Source: JBDTSW01 sp963797835
Lineage (GTDB): Bacteria; Actinomycetota; Thermoleophilia; Solirubrobacterales; 70-9
Assembly: GCA_963797835.1 (NCBI GenBank)
Contig: CAWCRN010000030.1
Span: forward strand, 186,001-250,000
DNA length: 64,000 nucleotides
Reading direction: 5' to 3'
Below are positions 36,264-46,297 of this stretch, piece after piece (the stretch's first letter is position 1; the number at the start of each line of letters is the position of its first letter). A program made the translations under genes and the position numbers. The notes below the pieces were generated by a model. The model was given only the letters and a program-made list of their open reading frames with translations, had not been told where the DNA came from and made no database searches.

Positions 36264-36902
36264 ATGGTCATAGCGATCGACGGCCCCGCCGGGGCCGGCA
36301 AGTCAACCGTCGCCCGGGCGCTGGCCGCGTACCTTGGGATCACCTACCTGGACTCCGGGGCGATGTACCGCGCCGTCGCGCTTGCCGCGCTGAGGGCCGG
36401 GGCCCCGGTGGACGACGGGGGGCGCGTCGGCGAGATCGCCGAGCGACTTGGGCTGGAGTTGAATGCCGAAAGGGTCGAGCTGGACGGAGAGGACGTGAGC
36501 GAGCAGATCCGGTCCCCCGAGGTCTCCGCCGCCGCCTCGCGGGTCTCGGTCCATCCGTCGGTCCGGGCGGCGATGGTCGCGCGCCAGCGGGCGCTGATCG
36601 AGGCCGGTGACTACGTGGCCGAGGGCAGGGACATCGGCACGGTCGTGAGCCCCGACGCGCCGCTCAAGGTCTTCCTCACCGCGAGCCCGGCCGAGCGCGC
36701 CCGGCGGCGCGCGGCGGAGACCGGCGAGCACACCCGCGACGTCCTGGACGCGCTTGCCACCAGAGACGTCCGAGACACCGAGCGCGAGCACGGGGCCCTT
36801 CGCGCCGCCGAGGACGCGGTCGAGCTCGACACGACCGGCGTCGACGTCGACGAGGTCGTCGAACGGATCGCCGACCTCGCCCGCGAGCGGGGCCTCGCGT
36901 GA
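36264..36902 (+). CDS. cmk: cytidylate kinase
   Basis: Phosphorylates CMP/dCMP. 212 residues, intact, ATG 36264. P-loop AIDGPAGAGKSTVARALA at residues 4-20, YLDSGAMYRAVALAAL, substrate-binding YVAEGRDIGTVV with catalytic GRDIG, FLTASPAERARRR lid. Overlaps der by GTGA. The aroA-cmk-der order is common in Gram-positive bacteria. Confidence 0.96.
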   Translation: MVIAIDGPAGAGKSTVARALAAYLGITYLDSGAMYRAVALAALRAGAPVDDGGRVGEIAERLGLELNAERVELDGEDVSEQIRSPEVSAAASRVSVHPSVRAAMVARQRALIEAGDYVAEGRDIGTVVSPDAPLKVFLTASPAERARRRAAETGEHTRDVLDALATRDVRDTEREHGALRAAEDAVELDTTGVDVDEVVERIADLARERGLA

Positions 36903-38264
36903 GCTCCCGGCTTCCTCAGATCGCCGTCGTCGGGTTTCCGAACGTCGGCAAGTCCACCCTGGTCAATCGCCTCGCAGGAGGCCGCGAGGCGGTGGTCCAC
37001 TCCGAGGCCGGGCATCACCCGGGACCGCAAGGTCCTCGACTGCGAGTGGAACGGGGTGGCCTTTCAACTGGTGGACACCGGCGGCGTGGATCTGGCGGCG
37101 GACGACTCGCTGGCGCGCGCCGTCCAGGATCAGGCCCGCGAGGCGATCGCGGACTCCGCCGCCGTGGTGCTCGTGATCGACGCACGCGCAGGGCTCGGCC
37201 CCGGCGATGCGGAGGTGGTCGACATCCTCCGCCGCTCCGACGTCCCAGTGGTCGTGGCCGCCAACAAGGTCGACCGGGCGGAGGACGAGCCGCTCGCGGC
37301 CGAGCTGAGCCGCCTGGGGTTCGGGGAGCCGATGCCGGTGTCGGCCACCCACGGCCACGGCACCGGCGACCTGCTGGACCGCCTGGTGGAGCTCCTCCCC
37401 GAGCCCGGGCCGGAGGAGCAAGTGGCGGACGACGCCGTGCGCGTCGCGGTGATCGGACGGCCCAACGTGGGCAAGTCCTCGCTCGTCAACCGCTTCCTCG
37501 GCGGCGAGCGCGTGATCGTCTCCGACCAGGCCGGGACCACGCGCGACGCGATCGACACAGAGCTCACGCACGACGGGCGCGATGTCGTGCTGATCGACAC
37601 CGCGGGCCTGCGGCGCCGCACCAAGGTGGCCGGCACCGTGAACTACTACGCCCAGCTTCGATCCGAGCGCGCCGCCGAGCGCGCCGACGTCGCGATCGTC
37701 GTCTGCGATGCGACCGAGGGCATCACCGCCGAGGACCTGAGGGTCGCCGAGCTTGCGATGAAGACCGGCTGCGCGACGCTCATCGCACTCAACAAGTGGG
37801 ACCTCGGTGGAACCGACCTCGACGACGCCAAGGCTCGCCTCGCGAAGCGGGTTCGCCAGCGCCCGCCCGTGATCACCACGTCGGCGGTCGCCCCTCGGAA
37901 CCTGGGAAAGCTCCTCGACAAGGCGATCGAGCTGGCCGATCGCCGTGCCGACCGCGTCCCGACCCCAGAGCTGAACCGAGCCGTCGCCGATGCCGTCGCC
38001 CGCCGGCCACCGCCGGCGCGGCGGGGCCGCCGGCTGCGGCTGCTGTACTCGGCGCAGGTCGAGCGGCGCCCGCCCCGCATCGCGATCCAGGTCAACGACC
38101 GCCGGCTCATCACCCGGGACTGGGCCTACTACCTCGAGAACCAGCTGCGGGACCGCTACGAGCTGGCCGGTGTACCCCTGATAATCGACTTCGTGCCGAG
38201 GCAGGGGAGCAGGAGACGGGGCCGCGAGCGCGCGCGGGCGCGCAGCGAATCGACCGAGGGCTGA
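36899..38264 (+). CDS. der: ribosome-assembly GTPase Der (EngA) (frame break near 37011)
   Basis: Two consecutive GTPase domains plus a KH-like domain, acting in 50S assembly. G1 motifs GFPNVGKSTLVNRL (domain 1) and GRPNVGKSSLVNRFLGG (domain 2); AANKVDRAED and LNKWDLGG are the G4 motifs; DTGGVDL and DTAGLRRR the G3 motifs. A +1 shift near 37011 (GCC G GGC ATC) precedes GITRDRKVLDCEWNG. About 454 residues. C-terminal KH region ends with a basic RRRGRERARARSE tail. Confidence 0.95.
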
Positions 38265-38271
38265 GCGCGCG

Positions 38272-40125
38272 GTGCGACGACCACGCCTCCTCGTCCTAAT
38301 CGGCCGTGCGCCCCGGGCGATCGGCCACGGCATCCGCAGCTTCTGGTGGGGCATGTCGATATTCACCCGCCGGCGGTTCGCGCTCGCGGTGCTCGGCGCG
38401 GCCGCCGCTGCCGCGTTCCTCGCCTTCGCCGTCCCGGCGCTGCCGTGCCAGTTCCCGGGCGGCGACGCATGCGCGCCCGACGACGACGCGGAGCTGATCG
38501 TGCCGGCGGACGCACTCGCCTACGCCCACCTCACCCTCGATCCGGAGACGCAGCAGTACGAGGACGCTCGCGAGACGGTGGACGCGCTGCCGCAGCTCAG
38601 CCGCCAGCTCGTGGGCCGCCTGCTGGCCCAGATCCCCGGGCCTGGTGGGGAGGCGGCCGACTTCGACCGGGACATCGCCCCGTGGCTGGGCGGGCAGGCG
38701 GCGGTCGCGATCGTGCCAGGGGGCGGCGCGGCGGAGCAGGTTCAGCTCCTCGAGGAGGGGGATCCGGAGGCGGCCGGCGAATTCGCGGCCTCCGTCGCCA
38801 GCGGGACACCCGCGCCCGAGGAGTACCGCGGGGTCGAGATCGCCGTCGACTCGCGAGGGCTCGCCACCGCCTCGGTCGGCGGCTTCCTCGTGATCGGCAC
38901 GGACGAGGGCGTGCGACGCATCGTTGACGTGGAGACGGAGGCCGAGGGCGCGCGTCCGCTTGCGGACGAGCCCGTTGCGGAGGAGCTCCTCGACGACCTG
39001 CCGGCCGAGCGATTCGCCGAGCTCTACGTCTCGCCGGACGGGATCGAGAGCCTGATCGCTTCGCAGTCGGGGGCCCTCTCATCGCTGGAGCCCTTCGTGG
39101 ACTCGGCCGCATCGGAGGGGGCCGCCGCCTCGCTGGGCGCGGCCGACGGCGCGATCGAGGTCGAGATCAGGAGCTCGCTCGACCCCGAGCGAGCCGAGCG
39201 CAATCCCGGCTTCTTCGCCGCCTTCCCCGCGTTCGACGCGGAGCTGCCGGAGCTGCTCGCCTCGGACGCTCTCGGCTACGTCGGGATCGGCGACCCGGGG
39301 ACGAGCGTCGGCCAGCTGCTCGCCCAGGCCACGGCCGAGGCGCCCGCGCTCGCGGCAGGCCTCAGCGAGGCCGCCGATCGCCTGCGCGACCTCGGCGGCG
39401 TCCAGATCGAGGGCGAGCTCCTGCCCGCGCTCGGTGGGGAGGCCGCGTTCGCCCTGCAGCCGGCCAGCGAGGCCTCGCCCGCCCCGGATCCCGACCGCGA
39501 GACTACTGCGCCCGCGCGGGTGCCCGAGGGGCTGCCCCAGGGACCCGCCCCAACCCTGGCCGAGGAGTCGCCGGTACCGATCCTCCAGTTCCTGGCTGAC
39601 GGGGTCGACGCCGAGCGCGCGCGCCGTACCCTCGCCCAGCTCCAGGGTCCGATCGCCGAGGCCCTCGCGACCGACTCGCTCCAGGCACCGGTATTCGACC
39701 GGCGTGAGCTGGACGGCGTCGAGCTTCAGATGCTGCGGATCTCGCCCACGGTCAACCTCACGTACGCGGTGGCCGGGGACAGCCTCGCCGTCGCGACGCA
39801 GCCCGAGGGCGTGGAGCAGGTGGTTGAGGGGGAGGGAGGGCTGAACGAGACTCGGGCATTCGAGGACGCGACCGCGGACTTCCCGGAGGAGCCGTCGCTG
39901 CTCGCTTACCTCGACCTGGCCGGCCTCGTCGAGCTGGGCGAGCGCGAGGGCCTTGCCGAGGACCCCGTCTACGCATTGTTCGCGCCCGAGATCAGGCGCC
40001 TCGAGGCGGCGGGGCTGGCGGTGGAAGCCGAGTCGACCCGGCTCGCCACCGAGGCCCGGCTGTTGATCGATCAGAGCGGCGAGGATGGGGGCTCCGACGA
40101 CGAGGGCCCGCAGCCCTCGGACTGA
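38272..40125 (+). CDS. DUF3352-type membrane-anchored extracellular protein
   Basis: 617 residues, intact, start GTG 38272. A basic cytoplasmic start, one membrane helix (FALAVLGAAAAAAFLAFAVP, residues 38-57), then a large acidic exported domain with two similar halves: LVPADALAYAHLTLDPETQQY near the start and LLASDALGYVGIGDPG in the middle, each followed by AVAIVPGGG- or AAFALQP-type segments. This arrangement resembles DUF3352 proteins of actinobacteria, whose role is unknown. Starts 8 bases after der. Confidence 0.7.
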   Translation: MRRPRLLVLIGRAPRAIGHGIRSFWWGMSIFTRRRFALAVLGAAAAAAFLAFAVPALPCQFPGGDACAPDDDAELIVPADALAYAHLTLDPETQQYEDARETVDALPQLSRQLVGRLLAQIPGPGGEAADFDRDIAPWLGGQAAVAIVPGGGAAEQVQLLEEGDPEAAGEFAASVASGTPAPEEYRGVEIAVDSRGLATASVGGFLVIGTDEGVRRIVDVETEAEGARPLADEPVAEELLDDLPAERFAELYVSPDGIESLIASQSGALSSLEPFVDSAASEGAAASLGAADGAIEVEIRSSLDPERAERNPGFFAAFPAFDAELPELLASDALGYVGIGDPGTSVGQLLAQATAEAPALAAGLSEAADRLRDLGGVQIEGELLPALGGEAAFALQPASEASPAPDPDRETTAPARVPEGLPQGPAPTLAEESPVPILQFLADGVDAERARRTLAQLQGPIAEALATDSLQAPVFDRRELDGVELQMLRISPTVNLTYAVAGDSLAVATQPEGVEQVVEGEGGLNETRAFEDATADFPEEPSLLAYLDLAGLVELGEREGLAEDPVYALFAPEIRRLEAAGLAVEAESTRLATEARLLIDQSGEDGGSDDEGPQPSD

Positions 40126-40175
40126 ATGGGAATCGGCATTCCACCTCTCAGATCTCCGCTAGCCTGCGGCGGGCC

Positions 40176-41438
40176 ATGGGCACAGTGCGCGAGCTTTCCG
40201 ACAACGAGTTCCTCTTCACCTCCGAGTCCGTCACCGAGGGCCACCCCGACAAGATCGCCGACCAGATCTCGGACGGGGTGCTGGACGCGGTCCTGGCCGA
40301 TGATCCCTACGGGCGCGTGGCCTGCGAGACGCTCGTCAACACCGGCCTCGTGGTCGTCTCCGGTGAGATCTCGACCAACACCTGGGTCGACATCCCGGAC
40401 ATCGCGCGCGAGACGATCCGCCGGATCGGCTACACCGACGCCGACCTCGGCTTCTCGGCCGACTCGTGCGCCGTCCTCAACGCGATCGACAAGCAGTCCC
40501 CCGACATCGCGCAGGGCGTCGACACGGCGCTCGAGGCTCGCACCGACGTCGACGACGACGACGAGCTCGACGTCGCCGGCGCCGGCGATCAGGGGATGAT
40601 GTTCGGCTACGCGACTCGGGAGACGCCGGAGCTGATGCCGCTCCCGATCTCGCTCGCCCACCGGCTCGCCCATCGCCTCGCCGAGGTCCGCAAGGGCGAC
40701 GTGGTCTCGTATCTGCGCCCCGACGGCAAGACCCAGGTCACCGTTCGCTACGAGAACGGCCAGCCGATCGAGATCGAGAAGGTCCTGATCTCGACCCAGC
40801 ACAAGGACGGGGTCGACGCCGACACGCTGATCCGCCCAGACCTCTGGGAGCACGTGCTGCACCCGATCCTTCCGCCCGAGCTCTACGACCCGCAGAGGCT
40901 GAACACGAAGCGGAACCTCCTCGTCAACCCCACGGGCCGCTTCGTGATCGGGGGCCCGGTCGGCGACGCCGGCCTCACCGGTCGCAAGGTCATCGTCGAC
41001 ACCTACGGGGGCATGGCCCGCCACGGCGGGGGCGCCTTCTCGGGCAAGGACCCGTCGAAGGTCGACCGATCGGCAGCCTACGCCGCTCGCTGGGTCGCTA
41101 AGAACGTGGTCGCCGCTGGGCTTGCGGACCGCTGCGAGGTCCAGGTCGCCTACGCGATCGGCGTTGCCCATCCCGTCTCGGTCATGGTCGAGACCTTCGG
41201 GACCGAGAACGCGCCCAGGTCGACGATCGCCAGGCTCGTCGACGAGCACTTCGACCTACGCCCCGGCTCGTTCCGCGAGGAGCTTCGGCTGCATCGGCCG
41301 ATCTACCAGAAGACCGCGGCCTACGGTCACTTCGGCCGTGAGGACCACGACTTCACCTGGGAGCGGACCGACCGGGCCGACGCGCTGCGCGAGGCCGCCG
41401 GCCTCACCGCGGAGAGCGCGGCCGTGCCGTCCGGCTAG
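40176..41438 (+). CDS. metK: S-adenosylmethionine synthetase
   Basis: Makes SAM from methionine and ATP. 420 residues, intact, ATG 40176. FTSESVTEGHPDKIADQISDG, AGDQGMMFGYATRETPE, HKDGVDADTLI, PTGRFVIGGPVGDAGLTGRK, GGMARHGGGAFSGKDPSKVDRS broken across lines and AVAYAIGVAHP-like QVAYAIGVAHPVSV. The upstream 50 bases are too short for a SAM riboswitch and none is seen. Confidence 0.97.
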   Translation: MGTVRELSDNEFLFTSESVTEGHPDKIADQISDGVLDAVLADDPYGRVACETLVNTGLVVVSGEISTNTWVDIPDIARETIRRIGYTDADLGFSADSCAVLNAIDKQSPDIAQGVDTALEARTDVDDDDELDVAGAGDQGMMFGYATRETPELMPLPISLAHRLAHRLAEVRKGDVVSYLRPDGKTQVTVRYENGQPIEIEKVLISTQHKDGVDADTLIRPDLWEHVLHPILPPELYDPQRLNTKRNLLVNPTGRFVIGGPVGDAGLTGRKVIVDTYGGMARHGGGAFSGKDPSKVDRSAAYAARWVAKNVVAAGLADRCEVQVAYAIGVAHPVSVMVETFGTENAPRSTIARLVDEHFDLRPGSFREELRLHRPIYQKTAAYGHFGREDHDFTWERTDRADALREAAGLTAESAAVPSG

Positions 41439-41444
41439 CGCCGC

Positions 41445-43139
41445 TCAGGGCAGAATCTTGAACTTCAGCTTGTCGGCGGGCCCCTGGCCGTCGGTCGGCT
41501 CGCTCGCGCGGACCCTGAAGATGTGGGACCCGGCCCCCAGCGGCCCGTACTTCCGCGGCGACGTGCACGGCTTGTAGGCCTTCTGGTCGAGCCTGCACTC
41601 GAAGGAGGCGCCCGGCTGGAGCGGGTCCGTCGTGAACCTGAACCTTGGCTTGCGTCGTTCGCTCTTGGGCTTGGGGCCCTTCGTGATCAGGGCCTCCGGC
41701 GGCGGGCAGACCGGGGGGGCGGCCGGCTCGAACTCGTCGGCGCCGATGTCACGGATCGAGGCGCAGTCGCCGTCGCCGTCGAGTAGGCGGAGGTCGTTGT
41801 CGAAGTCGGTGGCTCCCGGCGGCGGCGGGGTCGGATCCCCGGCGTCGATCATCGGCGAGGCGGCCTGGATGTGGTAGTCGTCGAGCCCGGGGTTGACGAA
41901 CAGCGGATTGGCCGTGGTCTGAAACTGCTCGCAGCTTCCGCCGGACGTCGTCGGCCCGCGCGAGAAGCTGATCTCGCAGGTGCCGCTTCCGGACGTGGAG
42001 ATGCCCTTGTCGCCGATGATCGCCGAGTTGAGCGTCAGCTCGGTCCCCGAGGCCAGCGCTTCGGCCTCGATCATGCTCGCAGGGTCGTTGGTGTCGACGA
42101 GGGTCACATTGGTCGCGGCCACGTCGCCGACGCCCGCTTCGTCGGCCCCGTCGTCCTCCGTCCGGAGTGCGTTCGCGATGCTGTCGGCCACCAGATCGCC
42201 TTTGAGCGTGACCGGCGCCGTGGTGTCCGTGACGTCGATCCCGAAGCGGTGGTCGAGGACGACGTTGCGGGCCAGTTTCGCACCCAGCTCGCCGTCGGGG
42301 AACGGCTCGATGAGGATCCCGTAGACGAAGTCCGAGGGGAGGGCGAAGAACGGCTCGCGCAGTGTGTTGTCGGTGATCGTCGCCTCGCCGGCCCGGACGT
42401 TGATCCCGACCCCGGCGTTGTTCCCGACCCGGGTTCCGATGATGCGGTTGCCGCTGACCACCGGAGTCGAGGAGTCGTCTCCGCCAAGCGAAATTCCCTG
42501 GACGAGGTCGGAGAACGCGTTGTCCGTGATCTCGGACGGGCCCGCCACGCCGACGCTCAGCCCCGTCTGGTTCTGTCCGGGGGTCGGGGTGGGGTCGCTG
42601 AAGTCGTTGTTGTTCACGACCGAGCCCGAGCCGAAGATCTGGACGTGCGCCTGCTGGGGGTTGGTGAGGGGCCCGCCCTCGTCGAAGACGTTGCCCTCGA
42701 TCACCACCGGACGCGACGCCAGCACGGCCCGGAACTCAGAGCGGATCGTGAGCCCGGAGATCGTGCTGGTCCCGCCGGTCGCGGGATCCGGTACGAAGAC
42801 CGCGGATGTGTTGCCGCCCCCGGTGCCGTTGTCGATGATCACCTCGTGCGGGTCGATCGAGAGCGAGTCGAGCGACTTGCCGGCGGGCAGGAAGACGCTC
42901 TCCGCGTAGGTCGTGGGAACGGCCGGGTCGACGATGAAGATCGTGTCGTTCGTGCCCGCCTTCGCGGCGGCCCCGTCGACGCCGCTGATCGTCTTGCACG
43001 CGGTCGCCGGCGCGGAGCAGGTCGGGTCGCTGTTATCGGGCCGCGTGGCGTCGACGTAGGTGTCGACGGCGGTTGCCGCAGACGGGAGCGCGAGCAGCGC
43101 GCAGAGACCGATGAGCAGCGTGGCGGTGAATCGTGGCGT
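41445..43139 (-). CDS. secreted parallel beta-helix repeat protein
   Basis: About 565 residues. Signal-peptide-like start (FTATLLIGLCALLALPSAAT) then VDTYVDATRPDNSDPTCSAP, CKTISGVDGAAAKAGTNDTI, as in polymorphic right-handed beta-helix proteins. Repeated turns: VVIEGNVFDEGG, SEITDNAFSDL, VVSGNRIIG, ATITDNTLREPF. The end SPMIDAGDPT, DIGADEFE is typical of these families; a final Ig-like region FECRLDQKAYKPC follows. No ATG/GTG/TTG precedes the signal peptide in frame (ATC ACG there); GTG 42842 would delete it. SD-like AGGGGG lies at 43144. Ends 6 bp from metK. Confidence 0.75.
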   Translation of the reverse strand, partial: TPRFTATLLIGLCALLALPSAATAVDTYVDATRPDNSDPTCSAPATACKTISGVDGAAAKAGTNDTIFIVDPAVPTTYAESVFLPAGKSLDSLSIDPHEVIIDNGTGGGNTSAVFVPDPATGGTSTISGLTIRSEFRAVLASRPVVIEGNVFDEGGPLTNPQQAHVQIFGSGSVVNNNDFSDPTPTPGQNQTGLSVGVAGPSEITDNAFSDLVQGISLGGDDSSTPVVSGNRIIGTRVGNNAGVGINVRAGEATITDNTLREPFFALPSDFVYGILIEPFPDGELGAKLARNVVLDHRFGIDVTDTTAPVTLKGDLVADSIANALRTEDDGADEAGVGDVAATNVTLVDTNDPASMIEAEALASGTELTLNSAIIGDKGISTSGSGTCEISFSRGPTTSGGSCEQFQTTANPLFVNPGLDDYHIQAASPMIDAGDPTPPPPGATDFDNDLRLLDGDGDCASIRDIGADEFEPAAPPVCPPPEALITKGPKPKSERRKPRFRFTTDPLQPGASFECRLDQKAYKPCTSPRKYGPLGAGSHIFRVRASEPTDGQGPADKLKFKILP

Positions 43140-43199
43140 GATATCCCCCTGCGGTTGCGACGATACTCCCGTTCCCGCCCTGGCGGGGGGACGCCGGCG

Positions 43200-43794
43200 C
43201 TACTGCTGCGGGGGCCGGGGCTGCTGCTCGGTCGGCGCCGCCGGGGGCGGGGCCGACGGCTGGGGTGGCGGGGCCTGCTGCTGCGGCGGGGGCTGCCTGC
43301 GGGGCAGCGACGGGCTCGCCGAGGGCGTTGGTGCCGACATGGTGCGTCGCCTCGTCGACCTTGTGCACAACCTCTGCCGGCTCCGCCACGCCGGCGAACA
43401 CGAAGTTGTAGTCGTCGCCGGCCGCGGTGTCGAAGTCGACGTCGCCGATCTGCAGGATGCGCTGGAGCACGCCCTGCTGAAAGTTCACGTTCTGGACGCG
43501 CTCGAGGCGGGTCTCCTGGATCGTTCGGGAGACGATGCCGCGCTTGATGTGGAGGCGGCGGTCGGTGATCGTGTAGTTGGTCGCGACGCGCTTGATGAAG
43601 CCGATCAGGATCGTCAGCGAGACGCCCACGATCGCGAGCAGCGTGGTGGTGCCGGTCTCGTCGGTGATGAACTGGAAGACCGCGCAGATCACCGCGGTCA
43701 GCAGGATGCCCTTCACGTAGAAGTCGAGGATGGCCCGCCACGACGGGTGCCCCTCGTAGATCACCCGTTCCCCAGGCTGCAGCTTCGGTGCCAT
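43200..43794 (-). CDS. bacterial PH-domain (YdbS-like) membrane protein
   Basis: MAPKLQPGERVIYEGHPSWR starts the domain; two membrane helices (ILLTAVICAVFQFI and LLAIVGVSLTILIGFI) precede the PH barrel YTITDRRLHIKRGIVSRTIQ, ETRLERVQNVNFQQGVLQRI, IGDVDFDTAAGDDYNFVF. A +1 shift near 43296 gives a Pro/Gln-rich tail ending at the TAG 43202-43200; without it the frame runs on to 43033 into the next gene's signal peptide. Probably a small membrane protein of unknown role. Divergent from priA with 69 bp between. Confidence 0.82.
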
Positions 43795-43863
43795 CGGCGG
43801 GCGGGATCGTATCCCGTTTCGAGGCGTCGGTGAGCATCCGCCCGGGCGCCTAGCCTCAGGTCG

Positions 43864-46032
43864 ATGGCGATTGCGAGGGTCGAGCCGCTGACGACCGCCC
43901 GTGCCCTGCGCGGGCCGTTCGACTACCTGCTGCCCGAGCGCCTCGGGGAGGTCGGCGTGGGGAGCGTGCTACTCGTCCCGTTCGGTCCCCGCCGGCTGCT
44001 GGGCGTGGTGGTCGATGTCGCCGAATCCAGCGAGCTCGACCCCGGCCGGCTCGTGGAGCCGGTCCGCGCGATCGCTGCCGGGGTGACGCCCGAGCTTGTC
44101 CACCTGGGCCTCTGGGTGGCGCGCGAGTACTGCTCCACCCCGGCGCGCGGCCTGGAGCTGGTCCTCCCGCCGGGCACGGTCTCAAGTGGGCGAGCGCCGG
44201 GGCCGAAGCTCGAGCTTCGGGCGGAGATAACGCCGGCCGGCGGCGCGGCACTCGACGGTGCCGTGCGGCTCGGCCCGCGCCAGCGTGAGGTCCTGGCCGC
44301 CCTCGACGCCGAAGGGCGTGAGGTGGCGATCGGCCGGCTGGGGGTGGATCGCCCGGCCATGCGCCGGCTCGAGCGGCGGGGGTTCGTCGCGCTGCGGGAG
44401 GTGGAGGTGCGCCGCCGCCCGGAACTCCCGGTAGTCGGCGCGCGCTCGGGCCCCGTGGAGCTGAATCCCGACCAGCGGCGAGCCGTCGACGCGATCGTCG
44501 TCGGGCTCGACGGCGCCGGGGGCGAGCTGCTCCTCCACGGCGTGACCGGCTCCGGAAAGACCGAGGTCTACCTGGCGGCGGCCGAGGCCGCGCTCGAGCG
44601 CGGCCGCGGCGTGATCGTCCTCGTCCCCGAGATCGCGTTGACGCCGCAGACCCTGGCCCGCTTCCGAGCCCGGCTCGGCGAGCGGGTGGCGCTGCTCCAT
44701 TCCCGGCTCCGCCCCGGCGAGCGCCGGGACGAGTGGCGGCGGCTGCGCGCCGGGCGCGCCAGGGTCGCGGTGGGGCCGCGATCGGCCGTCTTCGCCCCGG
44801 TCGAGGGCCTCGGCCTGGTGGTGATCGACGAGGAGCACGAGGGCTCCTACAAGCAGGACGGCGACCCGCGCTACGACGCCAGGGACGTGGCCCGCCATCG
44901 CGCCGCCGAGGCTCGGGCCGTTCTGGTGGCGGGGACGGCAACCCCGCGGCCCGAGAGCTGGGACGCGCTCCGGCGGCTGGCGTTGCCGAACCGGGTAGAC
45001 GGCAGCTCGCTACCGGAGGTCGAGGTGCTCGACATGCGAGCGCGCACGGGCGGCGCGGGGCCACTGCACGAGCGCACGCGCGAGGCCCTGGCAGCCGTTG
45101 CGGGCGCCGGCGGGAAGGCGATCGTGCTCGTCAACCGCCGCGGCTGGGCTCCGTTCCTCGACTGCCGCTCCTGCGGCCATGCCTTCGAGTGCCCGCGTTG
45201 CGATGTCTCTCTGGTCGTCCACTCCGCGGACCTTCGCTGCCATCACTGCGGGCACCGCGAGCCGGTCCCCGAGGCCTGCGCCGAGTGCGGCTCCGTGACG
45301 CTGGCGCGGCACGGCGCGGGCAGCGAGCAGGCCGAGCGGATCGTCGCCGAGCTGGTCGCCCCGCTCCCGGTCTTTCGCCTGGACTCCGACACCGCCGCCG
45401 GCGCGGGCGCCCACGCCGAGATCCTGGCCCGCTTCGACCGGGCCGACGCCGGCGTCCTGCTCGGCACCCAGATGGTCGCCAAGGGGCACGACTTCCCCGA
45501 CGTGACGCTGGGGGTGGTGCTCGACGCCGACGCCACGCTGCGCTTCCCCGACTTCCGTGCCGAGGAGCGCACGTTCTCGCTGATCGCCCAGCTTGCGGGC
45601 CGAAGCGGGCGCGGCTCGGCCGCGGGCCGGGTGCTGGTCCAGACGCTCGCCCCCGATGCGGAGGCGATCCGGTTCGCGGCGCGCCACGACGCGGCCGGCT
45701 TCCTCGAGGGCGAGTTGGCCCGGCGCGCGGCGCTGCTCTACCCGCCGTTCGCCCACCTCGTCCGCGTCGAGCTGGCCTGCGAGGACGAGGCCGCGGCTCA
45801 GGCCGGCGCCGAGCGCCTGGCCGCGGTGCTGGCGCCGCTCCTTCCAGATGGCGCGCGGCTGCTCGGCCCGGCGCCTCGGTTTCGCCTTCGCGGCCGTCAC
45901 CGGCGCCAGTTGCTGGTCAAGGCGTCCGAGCGGCCACCGGCGGTGGCGGCCGTGCGCGACGCGGTCGAGGAGGCCGCGCGCGACCTCAACTCCAGCGGGG
46001 TCTCCGTGAGCGTCGACCCCGATCCCAGCTAG
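43864..46032 (+). CDS. priA: primosomal protein N', replication-restart helicase
   Basis: Restarts stalled replication forks. 722 residues, intact. N-terminal DNA-binding domain (FDYLLPERLGEVGVGSVLLV), helicase lobe with Walker A LHGVTGSGKTEVYLAAAEA near residue 225, VLVPEIALTPQ, Walker B VVIDEEHEGSYKQ, VAGTATPRPES. Zinc-binding cysteines CRSCGHAFECPRCD and CHHCGHREPVPEACAECG near 434-480 are all present. Then GTQMVAKGHDFPDVTLG and AGRSGRG. Actinobacterial PriA sometimes lacks helicase residues; this one keeps them. Confidence 0.96.
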   Translation: MAIARVEPLTTARALRGPFDYLLPERLGEVGVGSVLLVPFGPRRLLGVVVDVAESSELDPGRLVEPVRAIAAGVTPELVHLGLWVAREYCSTPARGLELVLPPGTVSSGRAPGPKLELRAEITPAGGAALDGAVRLGPRQREVLAALDAEGREVAIGRLGVDRPAMRRLERRGFVALREVEVRRRPELPVVGARSGPVELNPDQRRAVDAIVVGLDGAGGELLLHGVTGSGKTEVYLAAAEAALERGRGVIVLVPEIALTPQTLARFRARLGERVALLHSRLRPGERRDEWRRLRAGRARVAVGPRSAVFAPVEGLGLVVIDEEHEGSYKQDGDPRYDARDVARHRAAEARAVLVAGTATPRPESWDALRRLALPNRVDGSSLPEVEVLDMRARTGGAGPLHERTREALAAVAGAGGKAIVLVNRRGWAPFLDCRSCGHAFECPRCDVSLVVHSADLRCHHCGHREPVPEACAECGSVTLARHGAGSEQAERIVAELVAPLPVFRLDSDTAAGAGAHAEILARFDRADAGVLLGTQMVAKGHDFPDVTLGVVLDADATLRFPDFRAEERTFSLIAQLAGRSGRGSAAGRVLVQTLAPDAEAIRFAARHDAAGFLEGELARRAALLYPPFAHLVRVELACEDEAAAQAGAERLAAVLAPLLPDGARLLGPAPRFRLRGRHRRQLLVKASERPPAVAAVRDAVEEAARDLNSSGVSVSVDPDPS

Positions 46033-46126
46033 CCCGGCGCGATACCGGTCCAGACCCGGGCGCAGCGCCGCTGCGCGGCCCGCGATCGGGCATCGAGGGA
46101 GGGCAATCCGGCGGCGAAGCACGGGG

Positions 46127-46167
46127 ATGGCCGAGAAACCTCCGAACAGCGAGCGAATCTCGGCCAT
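46127..46167 (+). repeat. 10-bp inverted repeat in the priA-def gap
   Basis: ATGGCCGAGA (46127-46136) and TCTCGGCCAT (46158-46167) pair perfectly around 21 nt. It lies in a 265-bp gap (46033-46297) where I see no gene. A second smaller palindrome-like stretch at 46187-46208 follows. No U-run, so termination is unproven; could be an operator or RNA element. Confidence 0.45.
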
Positions 46168-46297
46168 CGGTGGCCGTCAGGCCGGCGGCGACTTTGGCCG
46201 CCAACGCCCCCCTCAGTGCCAGGAACCCTGCACCCCGCTGGAGCCACGCGCCCGCGGAGACCGACCACGCCTGAGCCCGCCTCTAGACTCGCCTCAG

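Noticed and set aside
40126..40175. SAM riboswitch before metK
   Set aside because: Fifty bases only, no aptamer-like pairing.
43033..43200. Long Ala/Pro-rich C-terminal tail for the PH-domain protein
   Set aside because: It would run through the start of the beta-helix gene's signal peptide; the +1 frame gives a compact Pro/Gln-rich end at 43200.
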